From Perilla frutescens (Eukaryota; Streptophyta; Magnoliopsida; Lamiales; Lamiaceae), in contig BRKX01000007.1 in assembly GCA_026008535.1 (NCBI GenBank), positions 8,765,001-8,829,000 of the forward strand: DNA of 64,000 nt, written 5' to 3'. The notes under the pieces were generated by a model. The model had not been told where the DNA came from. It did no database searches and was given only the letters and a program-made list of their open reading frames with translations. Shown in pieces: positions 23,861-36,990 of this stretch; within the stretch, counting starts at the first letter, position 1, and the number at the start of each line of letters is the position of its first letter. The translations under genes and the position numbers were made by a program.

Positions 23861-24928
23861 GGGATGTTATTAAAAAAATATTTATGTACAATAATAAAAT
23901 TATATCCAATCATGAATTTCGCATATAAATATATGAATTATATCGTTTGAATTATAAATTACTTATGTATTTTTCATCATTGGAGAAATCAACTATGGTG
24001 GCTCTAGCTGTGCCGGAAACACGCAAGTTAGTTGTAAAATCAAGAAGACAGAGCTCGCCGCCCAGATGGTCTCGACATCGATTAATCGGCCAATCAAGCA
24101 CGAATAATTTTTTTCAATTTTTTAAAATATTTTTGTTCAAAATATGATTAAATAAAAATTTTGAGGTTTTTCACCCTTTTTATACAACAACCTACATCCC
24201 AATGTTTCAATCTACAGCCAATGTGAGATGTAGGAAAATTAGAAAAAGTTACGGAACTAATCTGAGGTTTCGATTTAAGATTACCCACTCTTTTATACAA
24301 CCTAAATCCGAATATTTCAATCTACAACCGATGAGAGATGTAGGGTAAGTGAAAATTTAATATATATATAAATAGCAATATATAATAATATATTATAAAA
24401 ATAAAAATAAAAATAAAGATGCTTAGGCGAAGACAATCTAAATAGAATTTTATATGTTATTAACTTAAAAATTTAAAATATCTTAAATTAATATATTTAA
24501 AATATTTTATTATATTTGTTTAATATATTTAATTCAATTTTAATTCAAAATTATTTAATTTCTAACAATTTAAAATGTATCGTATTAAATTGATAAAATC
24601 AAATATCAAATATTATACTTAATCTCAATTTGCAGAGATCATTGTGAGGCCTCACAATTCATAGTTTGTTCATCTACAATATTATTTCTTTGTTCTTCAA
24701 TGTGGGATAAACTTTGGTTTAAAATTAAAATATAAAAGTTTTAACTATTTAAAAGATCTTTAAAGTTGAAAACTTAAATATGATAACTTGAAAATCTTAA
24801 AATTATCTAACATTAAAATGATAAGATCAATTAATACATCTCGAGTTTTGACCATTCAAAATTTAAATATATTTAATTTTAAAATTTGTATGTGGATCTT
24901 GATTCTTTAAAATATATTTAATATCAAT
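23861..24928. other. AT-rich DNA, possibly Helitron body
   Basis: No gene. A GC-richer piece lies at 23990-24090. The phrase CAATCTACARCCRATGWGAGATGTAGG occurs twice in part (about 24207 and 24320), a local duplication of about 110 bp. The stretch around 24590-24660 recurs, diverged, on the far side of the next element at about 27206-27297. Confidence 0.45.
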
Positions 24929-27085
24929 GGGTGTTTCCAAATATGCCACTGAATTTTTTTTATACACCACTATTAAATTTAATTTAAAAATAAATAATTA
25001 TTATTTTACATAAATATCTTTTTCTATTTTAAAAATTACTTAAAAAACAAATAAAATAAAAATAAACAACCCCGTTCTTCTCACCCCAGTGACCCCCCGC
25101 CACATTGCCCCCACAATTGCTCTCTCCTTTCGTTCCATTTATATTAATCTCCATTTCTCTCATCTTCCTCCATTTATTTTCTTTGTAAGAATTGTCTATG
25201 AAATCAAATGTGTGTATTGATGTCGTCTATTTTTTGGGCTTAAAAATTGATTCCGTTAACTTCTCCAATCATATGATTTGTTGCATAAATGTTTGGAGAA
25301 ATACATATATCCGATTGAGAGGTTGAAATTTGGAACATGATGTTAATGATATTACTTTAAAATCTGGTGACATTGTAGGATTTGTCAGAATTAGGGGTGG
25401 CACGGTAAGGTATACCTTACTTTTTTCCCCATACCTTTACATTACCTTACTTGTACGGTATGGAGAAAATCCATACCGTTACCTTATCTTAAGGTTCGGT
25501 ATACCTTCCAACGGTATACTTTAAGTTCGGTATGAAACAAATGGCATACCTTTGCCGTACCTTTAGTTCGGTATACCTTACCGACATCGGTATACCTTAC
25601 TATATCGGTATACCTTACCGACATCGGTATACATTATCATACCATTATTATCCTATGATATATCATATATCTCATATATTTACTCAAAATATATGAAACA
25701 TTCTTAATAACTATCAAAATTCAACAAAATAAAATAAATATTGTAAATTATTTACTTAGAAATCGTAAGAATTATTTACTAAGTATATACTAACAAAGAA
25801 CACACTTAGCATTACAATGCATTAAGTATAACATAAGATTAATTATAAGTGTTAATATTGTAAATTACTAGATATGTATAAATGTATAACATATTTACTA
25901 GTATTATATATCAATCATGTTTTTATAATTAATATAAATTGTATAAAAATATTATAAACTTACTAAATATTACAAATTTGAAATCTTTTACTTAGAAATC
26001 GTAAGAATTATTTACTAAGTATATACTAACAAAGAACACACTTAGCATTACAATGCATTAAGTATAGAATAAAATTAATTCTAAGTGTTAATAATGTAAA
26101 TTTACTAGAGATTTATAAATGTATAACATATTTACTAGTATTATATATCAATCATATTTTTATAATTAATATAAATTGTATAAAAATATTATAAACTTAC
26201 TAAATATTACAAATTTAAAATCTTTTACTTAGAAATTGTAAGAATTATTTACTAAGTATTAATTAAGAACACATTTAATTATCATTACTATGCATTAAGT
26301 ATAACATAAGATTAATTATAAGTGTTAGATATTTACATATATATAATACATCATATTTACTAAGTATTATATATCAAGTATATATAATTCACATATACAT
26401 ATATTTATATAATATCACAAATATGCCGGTATATACCGTTACAACGGTATATGCCGAACTAACGGTATATACCGCATCTACGGTATATACCAGTACAACG
26501 GTATATGCCGAATTAACGGTATATACCTTAAAAATTCGGTATACCATCGGTATCGGTATACACCGGTATACCTCGGTTTTTAAAATTCTATACCGTTACC
26601 TTACCGAAAAATCTCGGTACGGTATCATACCTTACCGAAAATACCGGTATACCTTAAAGTTCGGTATTCCGGTATTTTTTTCGGTACGGTAAGTACGGTA
26701 TGACGGTATGACGGTATTTTTCCCCAGCCTTAGTCAGAATATTAAATCTGAAAAGGGTTTTGTCAGAGTTGGAACACAGTGTTGACGGCAACTACGTCCT
26801 TCTCTATTTTATTTGGGAAAAAAAATTATTGTGGAAGAAAAGCGAAGGTGGAAGGTTTTAGGAAGAAAGGTGACGGCAACGGAGGGCGTCGGGTCTGTGG
26901 TATGGTGGGGAGAGAGTGAGGGTGGAAAATATATATATTTTTTAAATTTATTTTCATAGTGAAAGGATAGAAATGACTTTTATTGTGATGTTTAAAGGTA
27001 AAATGTGAAAATACGAAAAAGATGTGTGATATATAAAATAAATGTGGTGTACAAATAAAAAATGGTGATGCATATAGAAACACCC
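24929..27085. mobile_element. Inverted-repeat element (possible MULE), host of a nested hAT
   Basis: The left end reads GGGTGTTTCCAAATATGC. The right end, reverse-complemented, reads GGGTGTTTCTATATGC, and similarity continues inward for about 100 bases (ATACACCAC against GTACACCAC). The 9-bp flanks AATATCAAT and TTAATCAAT agree only in the last six bases, so the target duplication is degraded or the ends are slightly off. Minus the nested hAT (25392-26732), the element is about 0.8 kb and includes a C-rich stretch at 25070-25130 that differs from its surroundings. No transposase. Confidence 0.5.
25392..26732. mobile_element. hAT-like non-autonomous element with GGTATACC arrays
   Basis: A perfect 8-bp target duplication GTCAGAAT flanks it (25384-25391 and 26733-26740). 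The left end is TAGGGGTGGCACGGTA; the right end, reverse-complemented, is TAAGGCTGGGGAAAAA. Both ends hold dense subterminal words GGTATACC, CGGTATAC and ACCGTTAC in both orientations (25405-25640 and 26425-26715). The middle has an internal direct duplication, about 25745-25980 against 25985-26220. There is no transposase; open frames at the ends are translated repeats. Confidence 0.8.
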
Positions 27086-27099
27086 TTAATCAATTAAAG

Positions 27100-27930
27100 A
27101 GTAGAAAATTTAAATTAATATTTTAAAAATATTTCATTGAACTATTTAATATATATAATTCAATTCAAATCTATAAATTTAAAATATATTTAATATTTAA
27201 TATTAAAATGATAATATCAAATATCTAAATATTATACTTGATCTCAATTTATAGATCAACAAATATGGAAATAACATTATTGGGACTCACAATTTGTAAC
27301 ACCCGGGGTGCATTAGCATATGAACACACCCCTTAGAAGTAAATTGTGGATGAATTATAATCATTGATCTTTGTAGATCAACTACTGTTACTAATTTAGG
27401 ATTAAAATTACAAATGCTATTTTACAAATGTGAAATGCATTGAGGATAAAAATGTACATTCATATTTTTATGAATTAGGATAGTTCGATTTTTATGGGAA
27501 TTTGAAAAGGTAAATTTTGTTGATTGTAAATTGGCATGTATTTAATCCAATTGCCTTAGGCGATTTTATGTGTTTTTTTGTAGCAGTTGATTTTGTTTTT
27601 TTATATTATGTTGCTGCTATTTTTTTTTAGTATAAAATGCATATATGGATCAAAGCTAACTAGTTTAGATGAATGTCGCACATACATGTGTGATTTTTTT
27701 TTGGCACTGATGGATTAAAATTTTTATTTTAATGTGTATTAATGAATGTTTTTTTAATAGTTGAAGGTACTTTTTTTATGTAAAAAAACATTAAAAAAGA
27801 GAGAAAATCAATTGAGGTCCTTTTTTTATGCTTGTGCAATGCTTTTTTTTTTATGCAATGCTTTTTTGCACTGATGGCAAACCTTTTTATTAAATGTTAT
27901 TGATGGATATTTTTTTTCCAGTTCAAGGTG
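27100..27930. other. AT-rich intergenic DNA
   Basis: No gene or recognisable element. It includes TGTAACACCCGGGG at 27296, which could be an LTR start but has no supporting partner. Confidence 0.5.
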
Positions 27931-28660
27931 CTTTAATTTTTTTATGTTTGGCCGGAAAAATGACAAGTTTATATATTTTAAAAGAAAAATTTAGAGTATA
28001 TTGTTATTTACGTTTGACCACATACTGTACCATTTGTATCAATTTTATTTTTGGATGTTTTTTTACAAGTTGAAGGTGCTTTTTTATGTGTGGCCAGGAA
28101 AATGACAAGTTTATATATTTTAAAAGAAAAATGTAGAGTATATTGTTATTTACCTTGACCACTATACCATTTTTATCAATTTTATTTTTGGCTGTTTTTT
28201 TACAAGTTGAAGGTGCTTTTTTTATGTTAATGTAATGCTTTTTTTCCGCTGATGGATGCAAAATTTTTTTAAATGTTATTAATCAATGTTTTTTTTTTCT
28301 AGTTGAAAACGCTTTTTTTTTTTTATGTAGGCTGGAAAATGATTAGTTTATATATTTTAAAAGAAAAATTTAGAGTATATTGCTATTTATGGTTGACCCT
28401 GTACCATTTTTATCAATTTTTTTTTTATTTTTTTATAAGGTGAAGGTGCTTTTTTATGTTAATGTAATGCTTTTTATGCTCTGATAGATGCAAACTTTTT
28501 TTTAAATGTTATTGATCAATGTTCTTTTTTATTCTAGCTGAAAATGCCTTTTTTATGTGTGCCCGGAAAAATGATTAGTTTATATATTTTAAAAGAAAAT
28601 TTTAGAGTATACTGCTATTTACGGTTGACCACCGTACCGTTTTTATCAATTTTATTTGAT
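27930..28660. repeat. Degenerate tandem repeat, 'tatattttaaaagaaaa' family
   Basis: The phrase AGTTTATATATTTTAAAAGAA, followed by TTTAGAGTATATTG and a TTGACCA..CCATTTTTATCAATTTTA segment, recurs at about 27965, 28107, 28343 and 28577. Between copies are GTTGAAGGTGCTTTTTTTATG and AATGCTTTTT words. The period varies between about 140 and 235 bp. Open frames through this stretch are repeat translations. Confidence 0.75.
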
Positions 28661-31600
28661 TTAGGTTTGTACTTTTGTTGCTTTCGAAAAAGGGAAAAAT
28701 TAGTATATGTTTGTTACAATGAAAACAAACAGTATATAAATAAAAAAAAGCATTATAAAAACAGTATAGAAATAAAAAGAAGCATTATAAAATTAGAATA
28801 TAAACAGTATAGAAAAAAAAGCATTATAAAAAATCATAAATATCATACGTATATGTCTGCAGTGAACAAACTAAATATTAGTGTACAAGAAAAAAATAAA
28901 TATTATGTAACAATATTCTTACAATCATCAATGCCTACAAGAGAAGGTAACTTTTAAAGGAGGATACTACTTGATGAAAAAACTGACGTTTGTACTATAG
29001 AATTAACATGAATTAAGGGATTTAATGATATCTTAATGATTTCCATTCTTTTTATTTGACAACTATGGCCTTTTGCAAATGTAACCGATGGAAGAAGTTA
29101 AGTTATGTGCAAATAGATCTTAACCCTCCATCTTACTATTTGAATGATTATAATTTGTCCACAAATTACACATAAACCTAGTGTTCACAAATGATTGCAA
29201 ACCTGTAACACCCTAATTTTATATAAAGTTATGATGCTAAATATTAACTTAACTAAGCAAAAATAATACATAAAAGAATTTTAACAATCACAAAATAAAT
29301 ATATATATAAAGAAATAAAAATAAACATTTAATGAACTGTAAACCATAAAACATAAAATTTGGAAGAAAGCAATTTACATACTGCAAATATACTTACGGC
29401 CTTCTTCTGCGCCCCCTAAAAAATAAATAAAAGAAACATTTTTAAAAATCAACTTAATTAAAAGAATTTATTGTAAACTATCTTGCCGGATTCTAAAAAA
29501 ATCTTGTAGATTCAATTTGTTTTTTTTCTTAAGCGTATTTATTTGACCAAAATGAAAACGGGAACCATTTTTTCTTGAGTATTGTACCTAATGATCACTT
29601 GATAAAAAAAGAGAAAAAAAAATTTAATGATAACCAACACACAAGAGTACTTAATCTAAAATTCAAGACATCTTTTTTTTTTACACATGTCGGTCTCCAA
29701 GGTTCGAGCATCTCAATTTAAATACTTTGGACAAAGTCAATTATAAAATCAATATATATAAACCACAATCAAATTTAAGCAACAAAAATAGTAATAAACT
29801 CCTTATATTCTTAGATAAATTCGAGTGATTAATTACACATGTTTGGATAACACAATTTAGGTTAAAAAAATTACAATGGGATAATGCTAACATATAGAAC
29901 GTGTAAGCTACAAATATCATACAAAGATCAAACAAATGTTTGTGTTAAAAATTAGTTACATGTTTTGATTCACAAATTTGTACTAAGCAATACAAATTAA
30001 TCGATAAAATGTAAAAATGATATTAAAAAAGAAAAAGAAAATTAAAGTTAATTGGAGAAGCCGGGGTTGCCAACCAAAATGAAGTTATTTTTAAGGATTT
30101 TTCTACTTTCATTTATTGTTATGATTCTTCTTCATCAGCGAGGATCCTCATCCTAATAGGATTCTCTTACCATTTACTTGGGTAGACGACTTTCCTCCGA
30201 ATTGCTTGAACCGAAAGACAAGTTTTGTTAGCGAAAAAAATCAGTGCTGAGATTGAATAATGGAGAGATATTCTAAAGATAAACTTGCAAATAAATAACC
30301 ATTAAATTATAGAATAGGTAACCAATCTTGTTACATTATAAACCGATGGCGGATTGAATAAAGTATTAAATTCTAACATAATTCACTCGACCTGAAAATC
30401 ACAATATTAAATAAAATACATAAATATATAGAAATCAAATTGTGAGGATGAGAGAAATTCATTCTAATTGGACAACCGAACAATATGCAGTAAACGAATC
30501 ATGAGGATGAGAGACGGATGCTTGCATTCTTCCTCAATATTATGAGCACCTACAATAACATATCATATGTCCACGAAAAATTGAAGCTTAAGACCATAAA
30601 TCTGTTAAAATATATAGAAAATAAATACTTAAAATAATGTAGCAAAAAAAATAAATTGGATATATATATACAATATATGTGTACTTAAATAATAAAAATG
30701 TAATCAACTAATTAAATATGAATGCATTCATAAAAAAAAAATAATTTTGAATGCATAATGAAAACAAATATTAATTAAAACTAAAACAATAGATAATACC
30801 TAGCTAAAAATACAATTCGTATCTTCAATAGTTTCTTTGCAACCAAAAAGAACTTTACTTTAAATTTTTGTGTTGTTTGATTTTCATTGATGCCAGAAAA
30901 ATTAAAAAATCAACCCAATTTATATACATGTACATAAAATCTCAATGCAAAGAATAAAATATCTCTAAATGCAGTAATTATCGCAGTCAACCTAACTATT
31001 AATGCATTCTCTCTAAATACATAGACTAATTAACGCAATCAAATCAACTTAATTAATTACCACAAATCTATATATCTAAATGGGCAGCGAATAACTTGTA
31101 CACTGAAAGCTTATCAGTACAACTCTAATGCTAATTTGTTCCATATATACGTTTCCAAATAGAATTGGATGTATTACTATATATTTTTGTCTATAATTTT
31201 CGCATATTAATACGTTAATTATATAATTTAAATAGTATTATTAGACTAATATATATATAATTAATATTCCTAAAAAAATATAATTCATATATAATTAATA
31301 TATTGATTATATGCAATATATATACACAATATACTATATACTATTTTTTAGATAATTTTAATATAATTCACGTAATTTACGATAATATAATGTAGTAATT
31401 ATTTAATTTAAAGGTCAAATACAAAATAGTGTTACAACCGCATTTGTAGGAATAAAATTAGATTTTATTAAATTATTGAATAAATTGAAGTTGCACATAT
31501 GTAGGAATAAAATAAATTTACGTAAAATGGAATAAGAGGATTTTTATGATGTGTAGCCATATAATCAATCTCTATATATACGTATTCATGAAAGAAAGAG

Positions 31601-32600
31601 AATATATATTCCATTATTTGTGTAATATAATTAATTAATTTTATAGATTTTATTACTTAATTGCTTATTTATTTACATATGTATGATTATATCACTATTA
31701 TTAGAAAATTATTTTAGACGGGAAAACTAATTATTTTTATTTATAGTCACTATCTTACTTTTAGATATAATATAGATATAGATATAGATGTATTATTATG
31801 AAAACTGACGAATATACATCAATTGTAATCTTCTAAATCAATAGAAGTCTTCTAATATATCAAATTTTCTTAATCAATTACACCTTTTGAATCTTCTAAA
31901 AAATATACTGCCGATCGATAACAATAATTAAATCAATTGCAAGATTAAATCTTATAATATATACACTAATTATATCAATTCCACGGATTTGATATTATAT
32001 CTATATAAGTATTGATTAATGGTTATATATTGCTCCATTTCGGGGAGGATTTTATTCCAAACAAAGGCAATGAATTAATAAGATATACATTTAAACTTAG
32101 ACTCATTGCAATTAATTAAAGTAATTAATCGAGGTACATATATGTTATGGTAATTTATATGTTAATTCAGTATTATATATATCATATAAAATAAAATATA
32201 AAGAAATTCATTTTCAGAAATGCAAATGGGCGGGAAAACTAAAATTTCTATTTGCGGATCCGGAGTCGTTATTATATATTATATAGATGTTCTTGGTTTG
32301 TCGTATTTTGAAATTTTATTTGTTTTTAATTTTATGAGTTTTTTTCTTATTTGTGCTATTATTTTATTTTAATTTTAACAAGTCGATATACTTCATAAAA
32401 TTATATTTAAAAATAACTATATATAATATTGTGGTTGGATAATTGGGTGGTCATTGATAAACTATCAAAATTAAATATGGTTTGGTTGTGATGAGTAATA
32501 GTGATGTGGAAGAGAGAAAAATGAATTAAATATTAAAAAGGTTGGATGGTTAGATGGTTGGAGTGGTTGCTGATAAATATAGTCTAATGGCATATCACAA
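28660..32600. other. AT-rich intergenic DNA without recognisable genes
   Basis: Nearly 4 kb with only short low-complexity frames. I saw a mini-repeat of AAAGCATTATAAAA units (28745-28835), a TGTAACACCC word at 29212, and several (AT)n stretches. No element ends or coding signals stand out. Confidence 0.5.
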
Positions 32601-33010
32601 TCTTGATTAGGCTTGGATCGAAACTTGCCTACACCTTCTCTCTCTCGCCTTTTTTCCCTTTTTCCTTTTTTTTTTGTGTTTCTTTTTTTTGGGGGTTTTT
32701 TCTTTTTTCAAAATAAAATTATTTTGCGCATTGGTGGTATTGGTGGTATTATTAGTATAGATTTCGGACTTTCCTTAAATGTTTTTTTTATGTTCTTTTT
32801 CTATTTTTTCTTTTGTGAAACTAAAATTCTTTTTTTTTTTCAATTTTTGTTTTTGTTTTTTCTTCTTTGAAATTAAAATTTGTTTTGCCTCTCACTTGTA
32901 TAGGTTCAATTATTGCTTCCGCATTTCATTTTTTTTTCATTCTAAGCATATGACTTTCTTTAAATGTTCTTGCACGGCTACAACACTCGTTCCTACAACA
33001 GCCGTGCCTC

Positions 33011-33066
<56 letters not shown>

Positions 33067-33620
33067 ATTATTAATAATTTAATTGTTTATTGCATTTTTT
33101 ATTGTATTGACTGAAACATTTTAAATGCAATCTCTATTTTGTTTCATTTGTTATTTTTTTTCTCTCTGCTTTTTTTTTCTTTTATTTCTTTTTTTACAGT
33201 TTGTGTGCGTGTGTGTGTGTATGTTTTTTTTTTTTTTTTGCTTTTCGGGTTTTTCATTTTTGAAACTAAAATTCATTTTGCCTTGGGCAGTGTTATTGCT
33301 AATGTAGGTTCATTTGTTTTTTTTTTTCTTTATAAGCTTAGGACTTTCCTTAAATGTTTTTTTTATGTTCTTTTTTTTATATTTTTTTTTGTGAAACTAA
33401 AATTCATTTTTATTTTCTTTTTCAATTTTTTTTTCTTCTTTGAAATTAAGATTCGTTTTGCCTCTCGGTGGTATAGGTTCAATTATTGCTTTATATTTTA
33501 CCCTTTTTTTCATTCTAAGCTTATGACTTTCTTTAAATGTTCCTGCATGGCTACAACAACCGTTTCTTTTTTTATTATTTATTGAATTTTTTATTGTATT
33601 GATTGAAACAATTTAAATGT
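32600..33620. repeat. T-rich direct repeats with (TTG)n
   Basis: A segment containing GTGAAACTAAAATTC, TTTGAAATTAARATT, TTTGCCTCTC, GTATAGGTTCAATTATTGCTT and GACTTTCTTTAAATGTTC is present at about 32780-32990 and again at about 33340-33560. A partial third copy lies at about 33255-33320. A (TTG)n microsatellite runs from 33012 to 33065. The T-rich open frames (up to 148 codons) are artefacts of this composition. Confidence 0.75.
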
Positions 33621-34769
33621 ATAATTTTCCGTAAATGTTCCTGCAAGACGTTTTTTTTTAATTATTCTATTTAATGATTTACTTATGTATTGCACTTTTC
33701 ATTGTATTAATTTAAAAAACTTAAATGCAATGTATGTTCAGTGTTATTTGTTTAATTTATGTCATTAATGAAAATTATTGATTTTTAATTGATATATTAG
33801 GTATAAAGTTGATATCCATAAACAACCTTCAAATTACAAAGCAGTTAATTTGCACAATATTAAGGTGTGGAGGATGACGAAGTGCGGGGCGGATGACTGT
33901 GGCATTTTGGATTTATAAATGATATGCAGATATCTGATTTTTTATTTTTTTTGAAGAAATGAGATTTTTGTGAAAGATTTTTCATCGAGGACATATATAA
34001 TTGTTAGTTTTACATAAATTTTTATATAATTGTTAATCAAAATTAATTTCTTTAATTTAGTTAATCTCGTGTGTTTTTTATACAAAATAAAAATCAATAA
34101 GAAATATTTTTAGTAGATTCAAAAGTCCGAGACCCATGTTATTCTTTTTAATTAAATGACATTATAATCACAATCAAAATATTAAATAACAATTATTTAA
34201 TTATTTACTCATATATTTAGGGCTTTTTAATAAAAATAGCACGGCCCACTTATTGGTGTTTTAAAATGCATATTGATTCATTTCTATTAAGTTGGATTTT
34301 TTTTTATATAAAAATAGCACTAAATAAAAATATATAAACTAAAGTTTAGTTAGCTAAACCCCACACACACACACACACATATATTATAATTTCTTTGCAA
34401 TTATTATTAGTACATCATATTATATTATTCCAACTATTCATAAATATATTGTTTTATTTTCAACTACATCTTCATATATTAGTTTTACTCATTTTGTAAC
34501 TTTTCATTACGAAAATTTTGTCTTCTAAAACACAAAAACAAAAAATATATTGAAGTTATATCCATATTTTTAAAATATAGTTTAAAATTACAAATATAAT
34601 ATTTTTTATATAAAGTATTATATGATGGAATTATAATCATTCTATATTATTATTATAATTATTATTATTAAAACCACGTACCACCACCACCACTACTATA
34701 AAGTATAAACATATTAGCTATTCTTAAATTTTAAACTTAGAAAAGTATAAATAATTTTGTACATCGTAC
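33620..34769. other. AT-rich intergenic DNA
   Basis: No gene found. A short (CA)n lies at 34362-34378 and a (CCA)n-like run at 34680-34692. Confidence 0.5.
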
Positions 34770-34908
34770 GGGATAAATAGAGCAAAATTTTTAAATAACC
34801 ATTCTTACTTAGTAAATCATGTAAATAGCCAATTTTTTTAAAAAATAAAGCCATTATGAAAAAAAAGTACTATAATACCCTTACTTTCATATTTAATATT
34901 AAAAAATA

Positions 34909-34916
<8 letters not shown>

Positions 34917-34956
<40 letters not shown>
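34917..34956. repeat. (AT)n microsatellite
   Basis: About 38 bases of alternating AT immediately left of the MULE target duplication. Confidence 0.9.
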
Positions 34957-34961
<5 letters not shown>

Positions 34962-35259
34962 GGAAAAGGGTCTCGCAGGCCCCTGAACTTTTTGGCGGGG
35001 ACCTCTCAAGCCCCTGAACTTTTTTTTGGCTCAATTGAGCCCCTGAACTTTTTTTTTCGGATCTATTGGGCCCCTCCGTCAAGCCCCTCTTGACGGGACC
35101 GTTAGTTATACCTAAAACGACGTCGTTTTAGGGGTTATTCAAATTAAAAAAAATTCTAAATTCAATTAAAAATCCTCCCGACCCATTTTAAAAAAATACC
35201 CGACCCGACAAAAGCATCATCTACTCTCTCTTTCCCACAAACCCACACACACATTACAC

Positions 35260-35263
<4 letters not shown>

Positions 35264-35336
<73 letters not shown>
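35264..35336. repeat. (GA)n microsatellite inside the MULE
   Basis: About 36 perfect GA units. Confidence 0.95.
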
Positions 35337-35339
<3 letters not shown>

Positions 35340-35885
35340 GCAGTTTCAATCGGCCAATTCCAGCCAGGCTTCCCCTCAACAATCAGCTTGAGGTCCCCCA
35401 AATCCAGGTGTGTAGCAAAACCCACAACAATCTTGAGCAAAGAGGCCCCTACGTTCCCAGTATTTGCATCGAAGCCCCGCAGCGTGACCACAATCCGAAA
35501 TATTTTTGGATTTTTTTATTTTTTTGGTCTGGATGAAATGTTGGGATTTGGTTGTTTGAGGGAGGAATGGTTATTTTGTAGATCTGTTTCTGGGAGCTCA
35601 TAATTGTTGTCCAGATTTAGGGTCTGTTCTGGGTTTGCAGAATAAGAACTCGGAAATGGAGCTGATTTTTTGAATGTGTTTTTTGCAGATTTTCTGGAAG
35701 AGGTGAAGACAATTTTCGCCAGTTTCTTTGATGATTTTTTTGAACTGGCGCTGGGAGAAGATGCCATAATCTGGGCAGGCTTGCTTGAACTGGGTTTTTT
35801 TTCGACCCATAACAGAAGATTTACCAAGAAGATGACCAAAACATGCCCAGAACTTGAATTTTGGAATGAAGAACCGAAAAAATGA
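35337..35885. pseudogene. Possible captured gene fragments in the MULE
   Basis: 35337-35490 is less AT-rich than its surroundings and open on both strands. The minus-strand frame (about 35491-35340) looks the more protein-like, with FATHLDLGDLKLIVEGKPGW about mid-way. A plus-strand frame at 35670-35885 is rich in D/E/F. I recognise neither. Gene capture is a known MULE behaviour, but no parent gene can be shown from this window. Confidence 0.3.
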
Positions 35886-36534
35886 AAATTAATCTAAATG
35901 GGGCGAGTTTAATTAGTATCGGGTCAGGTATTTTTTAAAATGGATCGGGAGAATTTTTAATTGAATTTAGAATTTTTTTTAATTCGAATAACCCCTAAAA
36001 CAACGTCGTTTTAGGTAGAACTAATGGCCCCGTCAAGAGGGGCTTGACGGAGGGGCCCAATAGATCCGAAAAAAAAAAGTTCAGGGGCTCAATTGAGCCA
36101 AAAAAAAGTTCAGGGGCCTGCGAGGCCCTTTTCCCTATAATATATTCATATATCAATAGGATTTGGGAAAAAAATATCGTATTTTCTCTCTTTTCAATCT
36201 ATAACGTCGTTCTCTCCCCACTTGCCTCTCTCCTTTTCAATCGTTGTTTTATCATTTGGAACAAAACTACAAGTAGCGAAGATCAAAAGCTATGATTTTT
36301 TAAGATTATCATGATTTTTCATCTCTGTAATCACCGTTTCAGCGATAAATTATCTGATGCAAAGTTAAAAATTAGGGATTCAATGCGAGTTAGGTGATTT
36401 TAAGAAGTTCTTTTGACATCGTGTGTGTTATTTTTTGCATCAATAAGGTATGATTTTTATGTATCTGTACTCTTTTTATTGATCTAGATATTAAGTTTTT
36501 GTTTTTCTTTATTTAGAAGTGGTGGAAAAATTGA

Positions 36535-36990
36535 ATGTTCTTTGGTGCACGAATCGATTTCTTTCGGTACACGAGTATTGGAGTAGAATCGTGCACCAAT
36601 TTATTTATAACGTGTGGAATATCAATTTTTTATTGTTGCACGATTACACGAATTAGCAGAATAATGAACTCGTGTGTATCTATGGATTTTTGAAGTAGTG
36701 CACGAATACACGAATAAATATACTAATGCAGTCGTGTTTCAAGTTAATATTCAACTGCTACACGAGTACACGAATGAGCATAATCGTGTTCTCTTGTATT
36801 GAATTGTTATATTGAACTATTTGTGTACTCGTGTAGTAGTTGAATATTTAACCAATGCACGATAACACGATTTGAATTACTCATGTCGTAACACTCGTGT
36901 ACTCGTGTTGCATTATAATTTCAATTTAAATACTAGTATATAATTTTTCTACTCGTGTAAAATTCATGCACCACTAGATTAACTAACTAT
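36535..36990. repeat. Cluster of CACGA/TCGTG motifs
   Basis: In about 450 bp the words CACGA or TCGTG occur more than fifteen times in both orientations, often as paired ACACGAGTACACGA or ACTCGTGTACTCGTG. Spacing is irregular, so it is not a simple tandem repeat. It sits inside the candidate element 34770-37499 and resembles a transposase-binding array. Confidence 0.6.

Larger units (their letters stand above)
34961..36135. mobile_element. Mutator-like non-autonomous element (long TIRs, 9-bp TSD)
   Basis: Flanked by TATAATATA on both sides (34952-34960 and 36136-36144). The terminal inverted repeats are about 220-240 bp (34961 to about 35201, and about 35917 to 36135), starting GGGAAAAGGGTCTCGCAGG and ending in its near complement. 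Each TIR holds three direct copies of a CCCCTGAACTTTTT word and the palindrome AAACGACGTCGTTT. The 1,175-bp length, long TIRs and 9-bp target fit a MULE. The left TSD borders an (AT)n tract, so some of that match could be chance. No transposase; the interior may be captured sequence. Confidence 0.8.

Noticed and set aside
28544..28957. 137-codon plus-strand frame
   Set aside because: Runs out of a degenerate tandem repeat into A-rich sequence; Lys/Asn/Tyr-rich, no recognisable domain.
27296..29221. TGTAACACCC words at 27296 and 29212 as LTR starts
   Set aside because: The sequences after the two words do not match each other and no CA ends, PBS or TSD were found.
33139..33585. 148-codon plus-strand frame, Phe-rich, membrane-like
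   Set aside because: Translation of a T-rich direct repeat; poly-Phe content is an artefact of T-runs.
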